This document shows, in pieces, positions 48,528-58,137 of a stretch of DNA of 64,000 bases. The notes beneath the pieces are model-generated. The model did no database searches and was not told where the DNA came from. It was given only the letters and a program-made list of their open reading frames with translations. The position numbers were made by a program, and so were the translations under genes. The stretch comes from CAWBRY01 sp963791295. GTDB taxonomy: Bacteria > Bacteroidota > Bacteroidia > Chitinophagales > Chitinophagaceae. Within the stretch, counting starts at the first letter, position 1. Every line of letters starts with the position of its first letter. Location: positions 1,426,001-1,490,000 of the forward strand of contig CAWBRY010000001.1 in NCBI GenBank assembly GCA_963791295.1, given 5' to 3'.

Positions 48528-50727
48528 CTATAATTTTATATTGATTCCTGCCAGTATGTTTGTTCCGGCCATGGGAAAGTAATAGTTTTCTACAGTCAGA
48601 ACGCCCCCGGAAATATAATTGTACGTATAGCCATTGGGTTCATATTTCTCATTGAATATATTATTTACCTGGAACATCAGGTTGACCTCTTTCAACCATT
48701 TTTTCTGGAATGTATAGATAACTTTCGCGTCCTGTACATAATAAGAATGCAGGGAACGGCGATTTATTGCCGGTGTTATCCAGGTATTGCCGGCTTACAT
48801 ATTTTGCGGGCAGGCTGATCTCCAGTTTTTTGACGGCAAAAATTGAAGATTAACTGCACCGACGACGGAGGGAGAAAATGCAATCTCCGTTGATTTGTAC
48901 ACATTCATTTTTTGTCCTCCATTATCATAATCATCGATAAACTCGGCAAAATTTTCGACCCTGTTTTTACTCAGCGTCAAATTCGCCGATGGATGAAACC
49001 AGGAGGTGATCTTAACTGTTCCTTCCAATTCCAGGCCTGTCCGATAGCTTTTAGGAATATTGGTGCGTGTATAAGCCCCCACATCATTGATCTTCCCGGT
49101 TAACACCAGCTGATCTTTATAATTCATATAATATAACGTTGCCGACCAACCGTAATTCTTGCTGGTTTTTTCGACACCCAGCTCTATATCACGTAGATGT
49201 TCTGGCTTAGGGATCTGATCCATTCCTGCTTCGAAATCATCGCGGTTAGGTTCTTTATTGGCAATGCTGTAAGAAAAATAATCCTTTCCAACCGTTGTTC
49301 TTATAGATAATGCCGGCTTTGGGATTGAAAAAGTCATACCTGTTTCTAATATTCAGTGTGGGATTATCCTTAAATCCATGAATGTTATAGTTGACGTGCC
49401 GGTATTGCAGGTCCAGAAAATAATGACCAAAAGCCCCTCAATTGCCGTTGAAATTCCCGTAAAAATTAAAATCTTCCTTAAATGCATCCAGGTCATACCA
49501 TTTATCCGGACCCGTTATCCCATTAGAAGCCCAGATAAGTTTACCGAAGTGATTGCCGTTGTAGCGTGTATAGCCTCCTCCTACGGTCGCCTGCTCTTTA
49601 TCTTTTTTATATTGAAAAGAAAAGATATTACCGTAAAAATGATTATCTAGCCATAATTGACGGATAAAATCAGATGTAACGACTGAAGTGCCGCCGTTCA
49701 TAGGGTAGGGAAGGCCATAGTCGGCATAGTCCTGCTCGGCTTTGTATTGTTCATAGTATCCTTTTCCCCTTGTATAAAACAGTGCGGTGTTGAAATTGAT
49801 ATATTTTTCCCAGGTGATTGATTAAAAAATAATTGAAAGTGATTCTGACGATAATTGTCGGTTTCATTGTCATATGGCTGCGCCGGGTTTTTCCATGCCG
49901 GCATAATTGATTTTTCGCATTGCCATCCTGAAGATCTGCTTCAGAGATTCCATACCATGCCTGATAGGTCTTTTCTTTTCCTAAAAACACATTAAAACGG
50001 AGGGATGACTTTTCTGCAACATAGGCGGTAGAAAAATGCAATGATTTCAGATCGCTGCTTGCCCGGTCGATAAATCCATCGCTGCGAATAGATGAAAGCC
50101 GAAGGTCTGCGGTAAAATGATTGCCCAGCAGACCCGTGCCGGCCTTTATAGTATTTTTCCAGGTATTGAAAGAACCGCGCTATTGTTGAATTCGGCATAT
50201 GCTTGTTTGTTGATCTCATTGGTACTGAAATTGATGCTTGCGCCAAAAGCACCCGCGCCATTTGACGAGGTGCCAACACCCCGTTGCATCTGTATGCTTT
50301 GAGCGGAAGAAGCAAAATCGGGAAGGTCAACAAAAAATGTGCCCTGGCTTTCCTGCATCATTGTAAGGAATACCATTCAGGGTGACATTGATCCGCGTCG
50401 CGTCGGTGCCTCGGATGCGTATACCGGTATATCCGACTCCCGTGCCGGCATCAGCAGTTAATGACAACTGAAGGGAGTTTGATTCAGAAGAAATGGAAGA
50501 TCCTGGCCCAGGTTCGATTTCTGAATTTCTTTTTTCGAGATATTGGACACAGTAAATGGAGCAGTTTTCATCGGCGCGAACGGCTCTTACTTCCACAGGT
50601 GTCAGGATATAAAAACTGTCTTTTTTCTCTGCATGGTCCGGAATTTCCTGTGATGCAAACTCACAGGAAGCAAATAGAGATGCAATCCTCTTCAGTTTGA
50701 ATTTTTAAATGCGCCAATCCTCTTCAT
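48528..50727 (-). pseudogene. TonB-dependent receptor under TPP riboswitch control, frameshifted
   Basis: Outer-membrane active transporter, about 730 residues when joined. Signal region near 50650-50727, TonB box/plug read as FYILTPVEVRAVRADENAPF, ADAGTGVGYTGIRIRGTDAT and RINVTLNGIPYNDAE, then barrel strands such as FNVFLGKEKTYQAWYGISEA and, near the C-terminus, WSATLYYMNYKDQLVLTGKI and GTNILAGINIKL. At least eight frame breaks. A TPP riboswitch lies directly upstream, so the ligand is probably thiamine or a thiamine precursor; this rests on the riboswitch, not on the receptor sequence. Confidence 0.85.
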
Positions 50728-50798
50728 TTTTTAACAGAACTTTATCTCCAAATAAAAAATGAGAGGGAAATGCTGTAGTGAAAGGGGAAAATAGCTGT

Positions 50799-50930
50799 CC
50801 TCCTTCCCTGCGCAGGCATTACCCTGATCAGGTTTTACGGGTTTGATCTCAGCCACACTGCGCCCGGGCGGGCTTTCCACTGATCCAGGAGGAGAAACGC
50901 GCTGAAGCCAGGGTAAAGCACCCCGGGAAA
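50799..50930 (-). ncRNA. TPP riboswitch (THI element)
   Basis: Read on the minus strand: GGGGTGCTTTACCC at the 5' side, then the diagnostic GGCTGAGATCAAACCCG and AACCTGATCAGGGTAATGCC, closing with TGCGCAGGGAAGG. An expanded variable arm separates GGGGTGC from CTGAGA. The spacing to the receptor start (50727) is about 70 bases. The open frame on this strand (50731-50943) is a by-product. The rest of 50728-51057 shows nothing else. Confidence 0.93.
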
Positions 50931-51057
50931 CACTGAAAAACACTAAAAGCGACGGGTTAGTCTGCTAAAGAACTGGGGCAAAGTTAAGGATAAAAAATAG
51001 TCGGTCGCTGTAACATTTCTACACTGACCTTCGTAATACATTCAAAACCATTCGTTC

Positions 51058-51781
51058 ATGAAGAAGCTTTTCATCTCGCTTTTAATAGTCGCCTGCTGCT
51101 TACACTCTCCTGGCACAAAAAACAATCAATGATGCCAATGCAGAAAAAAGAACGGTAAGTGGATTTCATGGTATCAGCGTTGCTACCGGTATAAAATTAA
51201 TCATCACAGAGGGTAGCACAGAAGAAGTAGTGGTTAGCGCTTCCACGATTGAATTCCGTGATAAGATCGTTACCGAAGTGAAGGATGGCATATTGAAGAT
51301 TCATTACGAATCGAAATTAGGGTCGATCAACCGCCGCAGGGAGTATAAAGATCTGAAGGCATATGTTTCTTATATAAAGCTGGATAAATTAAATGTCACT
51401 ACCGGCGCTGAACTGGAAATAAATGGAGTATTGAATTCATCAAGCCTGGATCTTCATTCAAATACGGGGGGACAGGTCAGGGGAGAAATAAATGCTTCTA
51501 CTTTTAAAGTGGATCAAAATACCGGGTCGAAGATCCGGGTATCTGGCAAAGCAGATAATCTGGAAGTTTACGGCGATACCGGAAGCCAATTCATGGGTGA
51601 GGATTTGAAGACGAATACCTGCTCGGCCTCGGCAAGTACGGGTGCAAAAATTTTGATCACGGTGCAAAAGGAATTGAGTGCAAAGGCGAATACGGGTGGA
51701 AATATCCGATACAGGGGAGACGATAGCATGCGGACGATCAGGTCGTCAACAAATACCGGCGGTTCTGTTTCCAAGATTTAA
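51058..51781 (+). pseudogene. DUF2807 head-GIN beta-helix protein 1, one frameshift
   Basis: First of three tandem DUF2807 proteins. ATG 51058 encodes a signal peptide (MKKLFISLLIVACCLH) but the frame slips by one base near 51103-51108; the other frame continues LLAQKTINDANAEKRTVSGF and runs to 51781, about 240 residues. The C-terminal half is a repeated beta-rung pattern in which nearly every turn carries an NTG or STG motif (SNTGGQ, QNTGSK, GDTGSQ, ASTGAK, ANTGGN, TNTGGS). Probably an envelope-associated beta-helix; function unknown. Confidence 0.8.
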
Positions 51782-51798
51782 TAAATTCAACAAAAAAT

Positions 51799-52524
51799 AT
51801 GACTATGAAAAAAGTTCTGGGTTTGATCATGCTTATTGTATGCATGTCAACTGCGATGGCTCAAAAAACAATTCAGGATGCCAATGCTGAAAAAAGGGCT
51901 GCCAGTGGATTTCATGCCATTGAAGTCTCTGACGGCATTGACCTGCTGTTGAGTCAGGGCGGCAACGAATCTGTTGCAGTAAGCGCCTCCGAAAGCAAGT
52001 ACCGGGATCGAATCAAGACAGAGGTATCTAATGGAGTATTGAAGATTTATTATGAAAGGAATTTTCATGTCAATGTCGATTGGGGCAATCGCAAGATGAA
52101 GGCTTATGTATCTTTTAAGAATATCGATCGCCTGGAAGCAAGTGGTGGCTCGGACATTAAAGTGGATGGATCCATCAAAGTTGATAGGCTTGCGTTGAAC
52201 GTGTCCGGCGGTTCTGATTTTGACGGAACCGTGTCAATAGACAATATGCAGGTAGAAGCCAGCGGGGGTAGTGATGTAGATATCTCCGGAGATGTGAAAA
52301 GATTAAGTATTGATGCGAGTGGAGGAAGCGATTTTAAAGGCTATAGTCTTTCAGCGGATATCTGTACGCTGGAGGCTAGCGGTGGAAGTGATGTTTATAT
52401 CACCATCAATAAAGAATTGAGCGCCGATGCCAGCGGGGGCAGCGATGTATTTTATAAAGGGAATGGTACTGTACGGGAGATCAAATCCAGTGGATCATCC
52501 AGCATTAAGAAAACAGGTCGTTGA
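51799..52524 (+). CDS. DUF2807 head-GIN beta-helix protein 2
   Basis: 241 residues, intact, 17 bases after its paralogue. Signal peptide MKKVLGLIMLIVCMSTAMAQ (ATG 51805 is the likelier start than 51799), then AEKRAASGFHAIEVSDGIDL and a right-handed-type repeat of about 20-residue rungs, each with an SGGSD turn: six copies (EASGGSD, NVSGGSD, EASGGSD, DASGGSD, EASGGSD, DASGGSD) and a final SSGSSS. The repeats and signal peptide point to an exported beta-helix; its role is unknown. Confidence 0.87.
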   Translation: MTMKKVLGLIMLIVCMSTAMAQKTIQDANAEKRAASGFHAIEVSDGIDLLLSQGGNESVAVSASESKYRDRIKTEVSNGVLKIYYERNFHVNVDWGNRKMKAYVSFKNIDRLEASGGSDIKVDGSIKVDRLALNVSGGSDFDGTVSIDNMQVEASGGSDVDISGDVKRLSIDASGGSDFKGYSLSADICTLEASGGSDVYITINKELSADASGGSDVFYKGNGTVREIKSSGSSSIKKTGR

Positions 52525-52546
52525 TTCATTGATAAAACACCTTTAC

Positions 52547-53254
52547 ATGAAAAAATTATTGGCCATATTCACGGTATGTTTTCTTTATCTCCATGGCAAT
52601 GCGCAGATCAACGATGAGAATGCAGAGGTAAGGATAGCAAAAAATTTTCATGGCATCAGCTTGTCCAGTGCTTTTGATGTGTATCTGAGTCAGAGTAATG
52701 AAGAGGCGGTAGCTGTCAGCGCTTCGGAAACCAGGTTTCGTGATCGCATAAAGGTAGAGGTGAGGGATGGTATCTTACGGATCAGCTGTGACAGAGAAGG
52801 TTTATTTAATGGTGAAAGGATGAAGCTGAAGGCGTATATTTCATTTAAACAAATAGATAAACTTTCAGTGAGTGGAGCTTGTGATGTGTATATTAATGGC
52901 ACTCTTCGTGCAGATGCTCTTACCATTAAGCAATCCGGGGCGAGCGATTTGAAAGGGAAACTGGATGTAAAGAAGTTGTCCGTTGATCTGAGTGGCGCTT
53001 CGGACATGACCGTGTCGGGGCAGACGGGACAATTGGATGTGGAAGTCAGTGGCGCCAGTGATTTCAAAGGGTTTGACCTGGTCTCCGATTTTTGTGAGCT
53101 CAGGGCTACGGGAGCCAGCGACATTAAGATCACAGTTAACAAAGAATTGTCTGCCCATGCGACGGGAGCCAGCGACATACGCTATAGGGGAGAGGGATTG
53201 ATCAGGGATATACATACCAGCGGCGCTGGTAGCGTTAGTCACAGCCCTTCTTAA
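52547..53254 (+). CDS. DUF2807 head-GIN beta-helix protein 3
   Basis: 235 residues from ATG 52547, which opens a signal peptide (MKKLLAIFTVCFLYLHGNAQ); the frame is open further upstream but that would run into the previous gene. Same layout as its two neighbours, but the rung motif is SGASD or TGASD (SVSGACD, KQSGASD, DLSGASD, EVSGASD, RATGASD, HATGASD, TSGAGS). It ends the three-gene array and is followed by a terminator at 53277-53302. Confidence 0.87.
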   Translation: MKKLLAIFTVCFLYLHGNAQINDENAEVRIAKNFHGISLSSAFDVYLSQSNEEAVAVSASETRFRDRIKVEVRDGILRISCDREGLFNGERMKLKAYISFKQIDKLSVSGACDVYINGTLRADALTIKQSGASDLKGKLDVKKLSVDLSGASDMTVSGQTGQLDVEVSGASDFKGFDLVSDFCELRATGASDIKITVNKELSAHATGASDIRYRGEGLIRDIHTSGAGSVSHSPS

Positions 53255-53276
53255 AGAATTTTCATAAATATTTTAG

Positions 53277-53302
53277 AGTCCCCGGTAGGGGGCTTTTTTT
53301 TT
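53277..53302 (+). terminator. Intrinsic terminator after the DUF2807 array
   Basis: AGTCCCC (53277-53283), loop GGTA, GGGGGCT (53288-53294), followed by a run of nine Ts. Strong rho-independent form. Confidence 0.85.
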
Positions 53303-53344
53303 GCAAAATTGCCGTTCTGCAATTTAGATCGACCGTTACTTTAG

Positions 53345-53376
53345 TTTGGATAATACCCGCGTTACCGCTATTTTTG
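53345..53376 (+). promoter_or_regulatory. Promoter of the initiator tRNA gene
   Basis: TTTG at 53345-53348, a 20-nt spacer, TATTTTTG at 53369-53376. The -7 element ends only 3 bases before the first tRNA base, so the transcript should start at or within a few bases of the mature 5' end. Confidence 0.6.
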
Positions 53377-53379
53377 CGC

Positions 53380-53451
<72 letters not shown>

Positions 53452-53527
53452 CAACAGCCCTATTCCTCGCCTCATAGTTGCACATCATTGCGCCTATGAG
53501 GTTTTTTTTGCTCGCTAAAAATTAAAA

Positions 53528-56500
53528 TCAAAAAGGAATCTGAATTATAAACGTACTGCCCTCTCCCTCCCTCGTCTCTACTTTTATTTCTCCACCATGG
53601 GCTTTAATGATATCATAACTGAGTGACAAGCCCAATCCAGTCCCCTGACCTGTGGGTTTTGTAGTGAAGAAGGGTTGAAATATTTTATCCAATATCTTTT
53701 TAGGAATACCAGGACCATTATCCCTTACAGAAATAAAAACCTTATTGCCTTCTTTTCTGGTACTTACCCAAATGGTGGGTAGATGCTGGTGAGCGGGGTC
53801 GCTTTGCTCTGCTTCGCCTCGAAGTTGAGATGCATAAAATGCATTGTTGAATAAATTCAAAAATACTCGTCCCATATCCTGAGGAATGATGGATACCTGT
53901 CCAATACTTTCATCAAAGTCTGTTTTCATAGTGGCGTTAAATGAATTAACCTTTGCCCTTAAACCATGATAGGATAATCTTAAATATTCATCTGCCAGGG
54001 CATTAATATTGGTTGGTTCTTTAATGCCACTACCTGTACGGGAATGTTGCAGCATACCCTTTACAATGGAGTCTGCACGTTTGCCGTGAAATGAAATCTT
54101 CTCGAGATTTTGGTTGAGATTAGTAAGTAAGTTGGCAATCACGTCAGGGTTGCGGTCTTGCTTAAGCTCTTCTTCGTGCAACTCATCAATTAATTCCTTA
54201 TTGACTTCGGAAAAATTATTTACAAAGTTTAAAGGGTTTTGAATTTCGTGTGCGATACCGGCGGTAAGTTCTCCAAGGCTTGCCATTTTTTCTGCTTGTA
54301 TAAGCTGGTTCTGCGTCATTCGAAGTTCATTGTAGGCTTTTTCAATCTCTTTGGCCTGTGCCAATTCCCGCACTCTTGCTTTTTCCCGTTCTGCTTTTAT
54401 TAAGCGCGCCTTTTGAACCCGGTGAATGGCGTATAATAATCCGGTAAACAACAAACCATACATACAATAAGCCCACCAGGTGCTCCACCAAGGTGGGGAA
54501 ATGACTATTCCCAACTCCTTTTCCTGCCATATTCCGTTGGTACTATTTGCCGCTTTTATGCGAAATTTATACTTACCGGCCGGCAGGTTAAAATAATACG
54601 CACGACCTTCCGCACCCGGCTTCCGCCAATCCTCATCGTAGTTCTCGAGTTTATACAGGATCTGATTGTTTGTATTGCTATAATCCACAGCGCTAAAACT
54701 AAGAGAAACCACATTTTGGTCATAATTCAGATGAATTTCTCCAGTATTATTTAGTGGCTTTTTTAAAGGTCCATCAGAAGTAGCCTGGACGGCCTGCCCA
54801 TTTATCCAAAGTCGGCTAAATTGAACTTTCGGCAAATTCCGGCTGATCTTTAATTTATCAGGATAGAAAGAATAATATCCATCATTGCCACCAAAAAATA
54901 ATTTTCCGTCCTTTCCCTTATATGCCGATCCAAAATACAGCACCTGGGATCCTATGCCATTTTCTTTGCCATAATAAATTACCATATCCCGTCTATTGTT
55001 GATCCTGAAAATTCCCGAAAATGCGCCGATCCAAAGATTATTTTGATCATCCCCGATCATTGACACCACATTATTGATATTTAAGGCCGAATTGTTCTCG
55101 CTTTTGTTGAGAAAATTATCTGAAGTTCTATCGTATTGATACAACCCATTTGTTGTACCCGCCCAAATTATACTATCTGAGTCCCTATAAATAGCCGTAA
55201 CGCTGGTGCCCCGCAAATAATGCCTGAATTTTCCCGTTTTAGGGTTCATTCGATTCATGCCATTCCCCGTGCCAATCCATAGGTCGTTGGCATGATCTTC
55301 GAGGAAACATAAAACGAAATTATCGCTGATAGAACTAGAATCTGCAGGATCTTTCTTAAAGTGAGAAAATTTTCCTGCTCTTTTGTTCATTAAATTCAAT
55401 CCGTTATTAGTGCCAATCCATAAATTGGATTCGCTGTCCTCGAATAAAGAAACTATCGATTCCCCACTTATACTTTCCGGATTATTCGGATCCTGCAGAA
55501 ACCGGGTAAAGTTTTCTGAAGATGGATTGTATCGATTCAACCCACTTCCGGTTCCAATCCAAAAATTCCCGTCCTTGCCTTTAAGAATATAGTTAACTAA
55601 ATTATTACTTAAACTATTTGAGTTCTGAATATCGTTTGTGAATATTTTTGATAAGCCGTTCTTAAAGTCTCTGCGCACAAGCCCGTTGTTAGTACCGATC
55701 CACATAACAGAGCCCGATTCTTCATAAAATGTATTTACCCCGTCTCCTTGTATTGTATCCACAGGGAAAATATTGGTAAACAGGTTAACCCTATATAAAT
55801 TATCCTCCTGCGTACTTATCCAGAGCAAGCCATCTTCCGAGGTATTTACCGCCCAGCATAATCTATCTTTGAGCCCTGTAGATTTATCGCCGTCTCCGCC
55901 AAAATGAGTTGTTTTTTTTGTTTCCGGATTATACCGGTTTAGCCCATTCAAAAAAGTTCCAATCCATATATTCCTTTCTATATCCTCAGTAATAAATGTT
56001 ATGTGATCATAACCGCCTTTGGAAAAAGGCCGGCTTAGCTGATCTGGTTTGGCAGGGTTATATGGATGCCTTTCAAATGATCCGGTCCTCCTATCCATCG
56101 TGTGTAATCCGTCCCCATCGGTACCCACCCAAAAATTACCCTTGCTATCTTCAAAGATGGCCCTGACTTTATTACTTATCAGGCTGTGTTGATCCCTGGG
56201 ATTGTGGAGATAGCTGGTAAAAGTCTCAGTCTTTCGATCAAATCGATTAAGCCCTCCCTCTGCGCTGATAAGATCAAATACGAAACCAGTGCCAACCCAC
56301 AATACACCTTCCCGATCCTCATAAAGAGCCCTCACTATATTGTAGCTAAGGCTGGATGGATCATTCACATTATGACTAAAATGTTTGAACGTTCCAGTTT
56401 TCGGATCCAATCGATCAAGGCCAGCATTGGTGCCAATCCAAACATTTCCCAAATGATCTACCAATAAGGCGCTGATTGTATCATTCGCTAAACTACCTGC

Positions 56501-56893
56501 GTCATTCGCGATATGCCGGAAATGGGTGAAGCTGTTGGATTCCTGGTCAAACCGATCAACGCCCATACCATAGAATCCGATCCAGATAATACCGGTTGAA
56601 TCGGCAGCAATAGTTTCGGGATAAGTTCCACCCAGAGAGTTGCCTGGATTCTTAGAATCCATTTGATACCGGGTCATCTGAGTGCCATCATAGCGCGTCA
56701 CGCAACGGTTCGTTTGATCCGACAGCCACAATACATCATGCTTATCCCTGGTAATGCTGTTTATTTTTCCTAAAAAAATTCCATTGGATCCGGCTACGAG
56801 ATCAAATTTTACAGGATGTTCCTGGGCATTGCCGTATTCTACTTGTATCAGCAAAATAATTAATCCCAATATGGCCAATGAGTACCTATTCAT
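53528..56893 (-). CDS. Reg_prop/Y_Y_Y sensor histidine kinase
   Basis: 1121 residues, intact. Signal peptide to about residue 23, a periplasmic beta-propeller made of many Reg_prop repeats (residues about 45-700, units such as GNVWIGTNAGLDRLDPKTG), a Y_Y_Y domain (about 731-790), a membrane helix (WWAYCMYGLLFTGLLYAI, about 800-822), then a DHp helix with phospho-His near residue 880 (AGIAHEIQNPLNFVNNFSE) and a HATPase domain (N box NLFNNAFYA, DNGPGIP, GTGLGLSL). There is no receiver or DNA-binding domain, so a separate response regulator is needed; none is adjacent. The signal sensed is unknown. Confidence 0.93.
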   Translation of the reverse strand: MNRYSLAILGLIILLIQVEYGNAQEHPVKFDLVAGSNGIFLGKINSITRDKHDVLWLSDQTNRCVTRYDGTQMTRYQMDSKNPGNSLGGTYPETIAADSTGIIWIGFYGMGVDRFDQESNSFTHFRHIANDAGSLANDTISALLVDHLGNVWIGTNAGLDRLDPKTGTFKHFSHNVNDPSSLSYNIVRALYEDREGVLWVGTGFVFDLISAEGGLNRFDRKTETFTSYLHNPRDQHSLISNKVRAIFEDSKGNFWVGTDGDGLHTMDRRTGSFERHPYNPAKPDQLSRPFSKGGYDHITFITEDIERNIWIGTFLNGLNRYNPETKKTTHFGGDGDKSTGLKDRLCWAVNTSEDGLLWISTQEDNLYRVNLFTNIFPVDTIQGDGVNTFYEESGSVMWIGTNNGLVRRDFKNGLSKIFTNDIQNSNSLSNNLVNYILKGKDGNFWIGTGSGLNRYNPSSENFTRFLQDPNNPESISGESIVSLFEDSESNLWIGTNNGLNLMNKRAGKFSHFKKDPADSSSISDNFVLCFLEDHANDLWIGTGNGMNRMNPKTGKFRHYLRGTSVTAIYRDSDSIIWAGTTNGLYQYDRTSDNFLNKSENNSALNINNVVSMIGDDQNNLWIGAFSGIFRINNRRDMVIYYGKENGIGSQVLYFGSAYKGKDGKLFFGGNDGYYSFYPDKLKISRNLPKVQFSRLWINGQAVQATSDGPLKKPLNNTGEIHLNYDQNVVSLSFSAVDYSNTNNQILYKLENYDEDWRKPGAEGRAYYFNLPAGKYKFRIKAANSTNGIWQEKELGIVISPPWWSTWWAYCMYGLLFTGLLYAIHRVQKARLIKAEREKARVRELAQAKEIEKAYNELRMTQNQLIQAEKMASLGELTAGIAHEIQNPLNFVNNFSEVNKELIDELHEEELKQDRNPDVIANLLTNLNQNLEKISFHGKRADSIVKGMLQHSRTGSGIKEPTNINALADEYLRLSYHGLRAKVNSFNATMKTDFDESIGQVSIIPQDMGRVFLNLFNNAFYASQLRGEAEQSDPAHQHLPTIWVSTRKEGNKVFISVRDNGPGIPKKILDKIFQPFFTTKPTGQGTGLGLSLSYDIIKAHGGEIKVETREGEGSTFIIQIPF

Positions 56894-57046
56894 TTATTTC
56901 TAACTTGAAGACTTCGGCAGTACAATCTTAATCCGTATTTGAATGATAGGGATTGACCTTTTCCTCTTTGATTTTCTTAAATTTCATTTATCTGCTAAAG
57001 GTACAGGAATAGGACTGCGATTAAGAAATTGGCCCAGACTACTGTT

Positions 57047-57982
57047 TTAGAAATTTTTCAAAATCATTCTCTTACTTACCGTCATCCCGGCCGTCGTTCC
57101 CATGGCCACTGCATTTGAAACCGTACGCATGCCCGTTACATTATCTCCACAGGCAAAAACTCCATTAACTGTAGTCTCCTGAAAAAAATCAACCTTGATA
57201 TAGCCATCATCAGTTAATTCGCATCCCAAAGATTTCGGAATCTGGCAATGCTGTTCAAATGGGATGCGGGTATATAGTGCCTTAACAAAACTTTTTGTTT
57301 TGTCCTTAAAAATGATGTTTTGAAGATGTCCGTTAATGTGTTCCAGTCTTTCAATTTCCTTTTCTACTATTTTTATTTGATGCTCTTTGACATTCTCAGT
57401 TTGTTCGACCGACAATGTTGAAGCTCCGTTAGTAAAGAGCGTTAAATCATTTGTCCAATTGGAAATAAGCCTGGAGAATTCATAACCATATTCGCCATTG
57501 GCCAGGATCCCAGTTATTTCATGCTTTACTTCATATCCATGACAATAAGGGCAATGAATAACTGAAATGCCCCAGCAATTTGCAAATCCGTCGATGTCCG
57601 CCATAATATCTTTGATACCTGTCGCAAAAATTAAATTGCCGGCAAGGAATGTTTCGCCAGATTCTACCTGGATTTCAAAACCATTCTCAACCTTTCTTCC
57701 AAGTATTGCCTGACCGTTGAAAAATTCCACCGTCTTATACATTCGGACTTGCTGCTTTCCCAGAGTTGCAATTTCGGCCGGCGTACTTCCATCCTGAGTG
57801 AGGAAGTTGTGGGAATGAGGTGTTTGTTTATTGCAAGGATTTTCGCTATCAATAATCAATACCTTCTTTAGAGCTCTCCCGAGAGCCATTGCGGCTGACA
57901 AGCCTGAGTAACTGCCACCAACTATTATTACATCAAAGGTTGTCTTGCTTGCCAATGGATTATTTGGAAATTTAACGCTCAA
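57047..57982 (-). CDS. Thioredoxin-reductase-like FAD/NAD(P) oxidoreductase
   Basis: 311 residues, intact. FAD-binding DVIIVGGSYSGLSAAMALG at the N-terminus, the redox pair HCPYCHG near residue 155, a second dinucleotide domain, and VFACGDNVTGMRTVSNAVAM at the C-terminus for FAD. The family includes thioredoxin reductases and related flavoproteins; the second dinucleotide loop (GILANGEYGYEFSRLI) departs from the usual GGGNSA-like motif, so the coenzyme and partner are uncertain. It stands alone. Confidence 0.87.
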   Translation of the reverse strand: MSVKFPNNPLASKTTFDVIIVGGSYSGLSAAMALGRALKKVLIIDSENPCNKQTPHSHNFLTQDGSTPAEIATLGKQQVRMYKTVEFFNGQAILGRKVENGFEIQVESGETFLAGNLIFATGIKDIMADIDGFANCWGISVIHCPYCHGYEVKHEITGILANGEYGYEFSRLISNWTNDLTLFTNGASTLSVEQTENVKEHQIKIVEKEIERLEHINGHLQNIIFKDKTKSFVKALYTRIPFEQHCQIPKSLGCELTDDGYIKVDFFQETTVNGVFACGDNVTGMRTVSNAVAMGTTAGMTVSKRMILKNF

Positions 57983-58137
57983 TTTATGACTAAAAAACTT
58001 TTATTATTCCTGGTAAGAAAGCTTCAGCAGCGACGACTAAAAAAGTAGGAATTATGTAACTATCAGCAATAATTGTGTAATCTGATTTTAAAGAAGTCTT
58101 CAGACCTTGCATTTGAGAATTGTGTTATGCGGGAATT

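Noticed and set aside
50731..50943. 70-residue open frame on the minus strand
   Set aside because: It lies over the TPP riboswitch; the conserved RNA core explains the sequence.
52690..53178. 162-residue open frame antisense to the third DUF2807 gene
   Set aside because: A shadow of the repeated rungs; its apparent repeats mirror the SGASD codons on the coding strand.
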